Shown piece after piece: positions 60,906-64,000 of a stretch of 64,000 nucleotides of DNA. Source of the DNA: Streptomyces violascens (GTDB taxonomy: Bacteria > Actinomycetota > Actinomycetes > Streptomycetales > Streptomycetaceae); NCBI RefSeq assembly GCF_014649955.1, contig NZ_BMUA01000002.1, forward strand, positions 620,001 through 684,000, given 5' to 3'. Made by a program: the position numbers and the translations under genes. Position 1 is the first letter of the stretch, and every line of letters starts with the position of its first letter. The notes under the pieces are model-generated. The model was not told the DNA's origin, made no database searches, and was given only the letters and a program-made list of their open reading frames with translations.

Positions 60906-61250
60906 ATGGCGATGGCCGGACGGATCGAGCCCGCCGAGCGCGGTGCCACCCGGATCGCCGACCGGGTCGTCGCGAAGATCGCCGCGCAGGCGGCCAGGGA
61001 GGCGCTCGACGAGATCCCCGAGGGCGGCGCCCCGCCGCGCGCCACCGTCGTCGTGCACCAGGAGTCCGCCCGGGTACGGGTCAGCGTCGAGCTCGGCTAC
61101 CCCGGCGATCTCGGCGGCCAGTGCCGCGCGGTGCGTCGCCAGGTCGCCGAACGGGTAAGGGCGTTGGCGGGGATGGAGGTGCCCGAGGTGGCGGTGCAGA
61201 TCGAGCGTCTGCACGCGGCGGGCGCGGCGGACCGGGGGAGGATCCGATGA
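60906..61250 (+). CDS. Second Asp23/Gls24-family protein
   Basis: The protein is 114 residues: RGATRIADRVVAKIAAQAAREAL, RVRVSVELGYPGDLGGQCRA, VRRQVAERVRALAGMEVPEV. It is a shorter, divergent Asp23 domain. Its TGA overlaps the ATG of the next gene (ATGA). Confidence 0.85.
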   Translation: MAMAGRIEPAERGATRIADRVVAKIAAQAAREALDEIPEGGAPPRATVVVHQESARVRVSVELGYPGDLGGQCRAVRRQVAERVRALAGMEVPEVAVQIERLHAAGAADRGRIR

Positions 61251-61945
61251 GCCAGCCGCACGAAGGCGACAACAGCACGCGGCGTCTGCCCGTGATCGAG
61301 CAGAATCCCGATCCGGCCGCGGCCGGGGCGCCCGGCCTCGACCAGTCGGTCTCGGCCGCCGACTACGACGCCGTGCCCGTTGTCGCGGAGGGCGAGGGCG
61401 GCAAGGCGGGGCGCTTCTGGTCGGTGCGCCGGATCCCTGCCGGACTGCTCGCCCTGGCGGTGCTTGCCGCGGCCGGGCTCCTCCTCTACGACATCGCGGC
61501 CGTACGCGCCCACCGCCCCGCGATGCGCTGGCGGGTCGGGCTCGCCGACTGGCTGGCGGACCACCCCGTCGACGACGTGGCGGTGCTCGCGGGCGCGGGG
61601 GCCGTCGCGCTGCTCGGCGCCTGGCTGATCGTGCTCGCCGTCACCCCGGGGCTGCGCAGCATCCTGCCGATGCGGCGCGAATCCGCGGCCGTACGCGCCG
61701 GGCTCGACCGGGCCGCGGCGGCGCTCGTGCTGCGTGACCGGGCCATGGAGGTGGGCGGCATCCAGTCGGTCCGGGTCCGCATGGGGCGCACCCGGGTCGT
61801 GGTGCGCGCCCTGTCGCACTTCCGTGAACTCGACGACGTACGGGCCGACTTGGACGCGGCGCTGGGTGCGGGCATCCGGGAGCTCGGCCTGGCCGGGCCG
61901 CCCGGGCTCGCGGTCCATGTGAGCCGCCCGGTACGGAAGGGCTGA
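61247..61945 (+). CDS. Membrane protein of the Asp23 operon (DUF6286-like)
   Basis: The protein is 232 residues with a disordered N-terminus (1-60), two membrane helices (about 66-86 and 118-138), then a cytoplasmic domain (VGGIQSVRVRMGRTRVVVRA, ELDDVRADLDAALG) resembling an Asp23/AmaP C-terminal fold. It is coupled to the preceding Asp23 gene. Confidence 0.8.
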   Translation: MSQPHEGDNSTRRLPVIEQNPDPAAAGAPGLDQSVSAADYDAVPVVAEGEGGKAGRFWSVRRIPAGLLALAVLAAAGLLLYDIAAVRAHRPAMRWRVGLADWLADHPVDDVAVLAGAGAVALLGAWLIVLAVTPGLRSILPMRRESAAVRAGLDRAAAALVLRDRAMEVGGIQSVRVRMGRTRVVVRALSHFRELDDVRADLDAALGAGIRELGLAGPPGLAVHVSRPVRKG

Positions 61946-61948
61946 GCC

Positions 61949-62527
61949 ATGCTGAGGACGGTCAACCGGGTGCTGCTCGGCCTCGCGGGGCTCGTGCTGT
62001 TCCTCGCGGGCGGCGCGGTGCTGGCCGCCGGGTTCGGGCTCGACGTGCCGTCCTGGTGGCCCTGGCACGGCAAGACCGACGTACTCCTGAGCCGTTCGCG
62101 CCGGGACCACTGGAACGACCAGGGCTGGTGGTGGCCGGTCGTCATCGCCGTACTGGCGCTGATCGTGCTGCTCGCCCTGTGGTGGCTGCTCGCCCAGCTG
62201 CGCCGGGCCCGGCTCGCCGAGGTCCTGGTCGACTCCGGGGACGGGGAGGGGGCGTTGCTGCGGGGGCGGGCGCTGGAGGCGGTGCTCGCGGGGGAGGCGG
62301 AGGGGCTTGACGGGGTGTCCCGGGCGGAGGTCGTCCTGGGCGGCCGGCGCTCTGCCCCGTCGGCGCGGGTGGAGCTTCTCCTGGAGGCCCATGCGGAGCC
62401 GGCGGGGGCGCTGGCCCGTCTGGAGGGTGAGTCGCTGGCTCACGCGCGGGACTCGGCGGGGCTTGCCTCGCTGCCGGCGGAGGTCCGCCTCCGGGCGGTC
62501 AAACACCGGGCACGGCGCGTGAGCTGA
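61949..62527 (+). CDS. AmaP-like membrane anchor for Asp23
   Basis: The protein is 192 residues. Two membrane helices (about 7-28 and 62-82) are separated by a tryptophan-rich loop (SWWPWHGKTD). The C-terminal cytoplasmic domain (SRAEVVLGG, SARVELLLEA) fits AmaP, which tethers Asp23. Last gene of the operon, three bp after its neighbour. Confidence 0.8.
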   Translation: MLRTVNRVLLGLAGLVLFLAGGAVLAAGFGLDVPSWWPWHGKTDVLLSRSRRDHWNDQGWWWPVVIAVLALIVLLALWWLLAQLRRARLAEVLVDSGDGEGALLRGRALEAVLAGEAEGLDGVSRAEVVLGGRRSAPSARVELLLEAHAEPAGALARLEGESLAHARDSAGLASLPAEVRLRAVKHRARRVS

Positions 62528-62660
62528 CGCCGCCGAGTTTCCCACCCGGCCCCACCCCACCCCACCCCTTCCCGTCCGCGACTTCGACACCTGCCGGGTG
62601 ACTCCGACGACGTGGCGATGCGGCTGACCTCCCTCGGTCTCGAAGGAGGGTCCGCCCGGC

Positions 62661-63416
62661 TCAGAACCCGTGCCGCGCCCCGCCGTCCACCGGGAGCATC
62701 ACGCCGGTCAGATACGACGCCGCCGGTGAGAGGAGGAACGCGGCCGTGCGGCCGAACTCCTCCGGGGTGCCGTAGCGGCGCAGCGGGATGCGGGACTCGT
62801 TGGCCGCCCGGGTCGCCTCCGCGTCGCCGGACAGCTCGTCGAGCTGGCGGACCCGGTCCGTGTCGATGCGGGAGGGGAGGAGTCCCACGACCCGGATTCC
62901 GCGCGGGCCCAGCTCGTCGGCCAGCGACTTGGCGAAGCCCGCCAAGCCCGGGCGGAGGCCGTTGGAGATGGTGAGGCCGGGGATCGGCTCGTGGACGGAG
63001 GCGGACAGGACGAAGCCGATCACGCCGCCCTCGTCGAGTTCGTCGGCCGCCGCGCGGGCGATGCGGACCGCGCCGAGGAACACCGAGTCGAAGGCCGACT
63101 GCCACTGCTCGTCGGTGTTGTCCGCGACGAAGCCCGGCGCCGGGCCGCCCACGCTGATCAGCACGCCGTCGAAGCGCCCGAAGTGTTCGCGGGCGGTGGC
63201 GATCAGCCGCGCCGCCGCTGCCGGGTCGGCGTTGTCGGAGGTCACCGGCAGGGCGCCGGGGCCGAGTTCGGCGGCGGCCTCCTTCAGCGTCTTCTCGTCG
63301 CGGGCGGTGATCAGCACCTTCGCGCCGTCCTCGACGAGCGCGCGGGCGGAGGCGAGACCGAGGCCCCGCGAAGCTCCGGTGACGACGTACACACGGTCCT
63401 TCAGTCCAAGATCCAT
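62661..63416 (-). CDS. Atypical SDR without YxxxK
   Basis: The protein is 251 residues with an intact cofactor loop (TGASRGLGL, 13-21) and SVGG, but at the catalytic position it reads LTISNGLRPGLAGFAKSLAD: no Tyr-x-x-x-Lys. The end LTGVMLPVDGG is normal. A small SDR group has this substitution. It may bind NAD(P) without classic chemistry or use another acid. It lies four bp downstream of the GH15 gene in the same direction and is probably co-transcribed. Confidence 0.82.
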   Translation of the reverse strand: MDLGLKDRVYVVTGASRGLGLASARALVEDGAKVLITARDEKTLKEAAAELGPGALPVTSDNADPAAAARLIATAREHFGRFDGVLISVGGPAPGFVADNTDEQWQSAFDSVFLGAVRIARAAADELDEGGVIGFVLSASVHEPIPGLTISNGLRPGLAGFAKSLADELGPRGIRVVGLLPSRIDTDRVRQLDELSGDAEATRAANESRIPLRRYGTPEEFGRTAAFLLSPAASYLTGVMLPVDGGARHGF

Positions 63417-63420
63417 GCGC

Positions 63421-64000
63421 CTATCCTGCCTCGTCCCCGCACTCCAGCGCGCAGGCGGTCGCGACCAGGCCGATGTGGCTGAAGGCCTGCGGGAAATTGC
63501 CGAGCTGGCGCTTGCCCACCGGGTCGTACTCCTCGGCGAGCAGCCCCACGTCGTTGCGCAGGTCCAGGAGCCGCTCGAAGAGTTCCCGGGCCTCGTCCTC
63601 GCGGCCGGTCAGGCGCAGCGCGTCCGCCAGCCAGAACGAGCACACCAGGAACGTTCCCTCGTCGCCGGGCAAGCCGTCCCCGGCCGTGGCGTCCGTGCTG
63701 TAGCGGCGTACGAAGCCGTTCACGCCGAGCTCCTCGCGCACCGCGTCGACCGTGCCCACCACCCGCGGGTCGTCCGGCGGCAGGAAGCCGACCCGGGGGA
63801 TGAGCAGCGTCGCCGCGTCCAGCTCCGTCGAGCCGTACGCCTGGGTGAAGGTGTTGCGGACCGGGTCGAAGCCCTTCTCGCACACCTCCTTGTGCACCTC
63901 GTCGCGCATCCTGCGCCAGCGCCCGGCGGCGCCGCGCAGCTCCGGTTCGGCCTCCAGGGTGCGTACCGCGCGGTCCGCAGCCACCCACGCCATGACCTTC
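63421..64000 (-). CDS. GH15 family glycosidase, C-terminal part (cut by window edge)
   Basis: About 193 C-terminal residues are visible: KVMAWVAADRAVRTLE, STELDAATLLIPRVGFLPPDDPRV, RRYSTDATAGDGLPGDEGTFLVCSFWLADAL (catalytic Glu region) and LGNFPQAFSHIGLVATA. This matches the (alpha/alpha)6 barrel of actinobacterial trehalase/glucoamylase GH15 proteins, usually about 600 residues. The start lies beyond 64000. Confidence 0.9.
   Translation of the reverse strand, partial: KVMAWVAADRAVRTLEAEPELRGAAGRWRRMRDEVHKEVCEKGFDPVRNTFTQAYGSTELDAATLLIPRVGFLPPDDPRVVGTVDAVREELGVNGFVRRYSTDATAGDGLPGDEGTFLVCSFWLADALRLTGREDEARELFERLLDLRNDVGLLAEEYDPVGKRQLGNFPQAFSHIGLVATACALECGDEAG

Overview
The window is high-GC actinobacterial chromosome, almost certainly Streptomyces. 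Support comes from the strong third-position G/C codon bias, many GTG starts, an ectABCD cluster, a sortase-anchored protein with an LAETG motif, a B12-riboswitch cobalamin operon, a PHO-box phosphate permease, the 73-residue nucleoid protein Gbn, and dispersed intergenic repeats of a kind common in this genus. The order ect - LAETG protein - cob - pit - gbn matches, from memory, the SCO1867 to SCO1838 stretch of S. coelicolor, so the right two thirds looks like conserved core. The left third looks more accessory.

Left part (1-25 kb): two decayed, originally divergent genes (PPOX and MarR remnants); a secreted nuclease; an uncharacterised 488-residue protein; a Ro60/TROVE protein behind a structured leader; a reductase and ketosynthase pair; and a two-domain TerD protein. 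Next is a hexuronate catabolic set: uronate dehydrogenase and KdgD at 9.7-11.7 kb, then IclR and ketoglutarate semialdehyde dehydrogenase at 18.5-21 kb. The set is interrupted by an acid phosphatase, a penicillin-binding protein and a three-gene sensory operon. Two MITE-like elements of about 255 bp with 33-bp terminal inverted repeats lie at 12887-13139 and 21649-21907. An MFS/GlxA pair and a FrnE-type DsbA follow.

Middle (25-48 kb): a PLP enzyme, a MarR/old-yellow-enzyme divergent pair, a GNAT-like protein, ectABCD preceded by a perfect 32-bp palindrome, a class V aminotransferase, an amidohydrolase, an MFS/TetR pair and the LAETG protein. The cobalamin block is riboswitch - cobD - cobQ - chelatase I/D - cobO - cobB, then a ZIP transporter on the other strand, then a CobE-CobC ORF. 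cobB carries an in-frame copy of the genomic repeat between its two domains.

Right part (48-64 kb): a PHO-box-controlled Pit permease with a small membrane protein, a GH25 lysozyme, a class II aldolase, an alpha/beta hydrolase, and a diverged paralogue of the 488-residue protein preceded by a 102-bp tandem repeat. These are followed by a VOC protein, a zinc metallopeptidase, an ABC-F ATPase behind a seven-codon leader ORF, gbn behind a cluster of GATC sites, an enoyl-CoA hydratase, an Asp23/AmaP envelope-stress operon with a divergent Asp23-like partner, an atypical SDR, and the 3' part of a GH15 gene cut by the window edge.

The least explained signals are the TIR-bounded repeats and their entry into coding sequence, the TROVE leader, the ect palindrome, the leader ORF before the ABC-F gene, and the paired 488/435-residue proteins.
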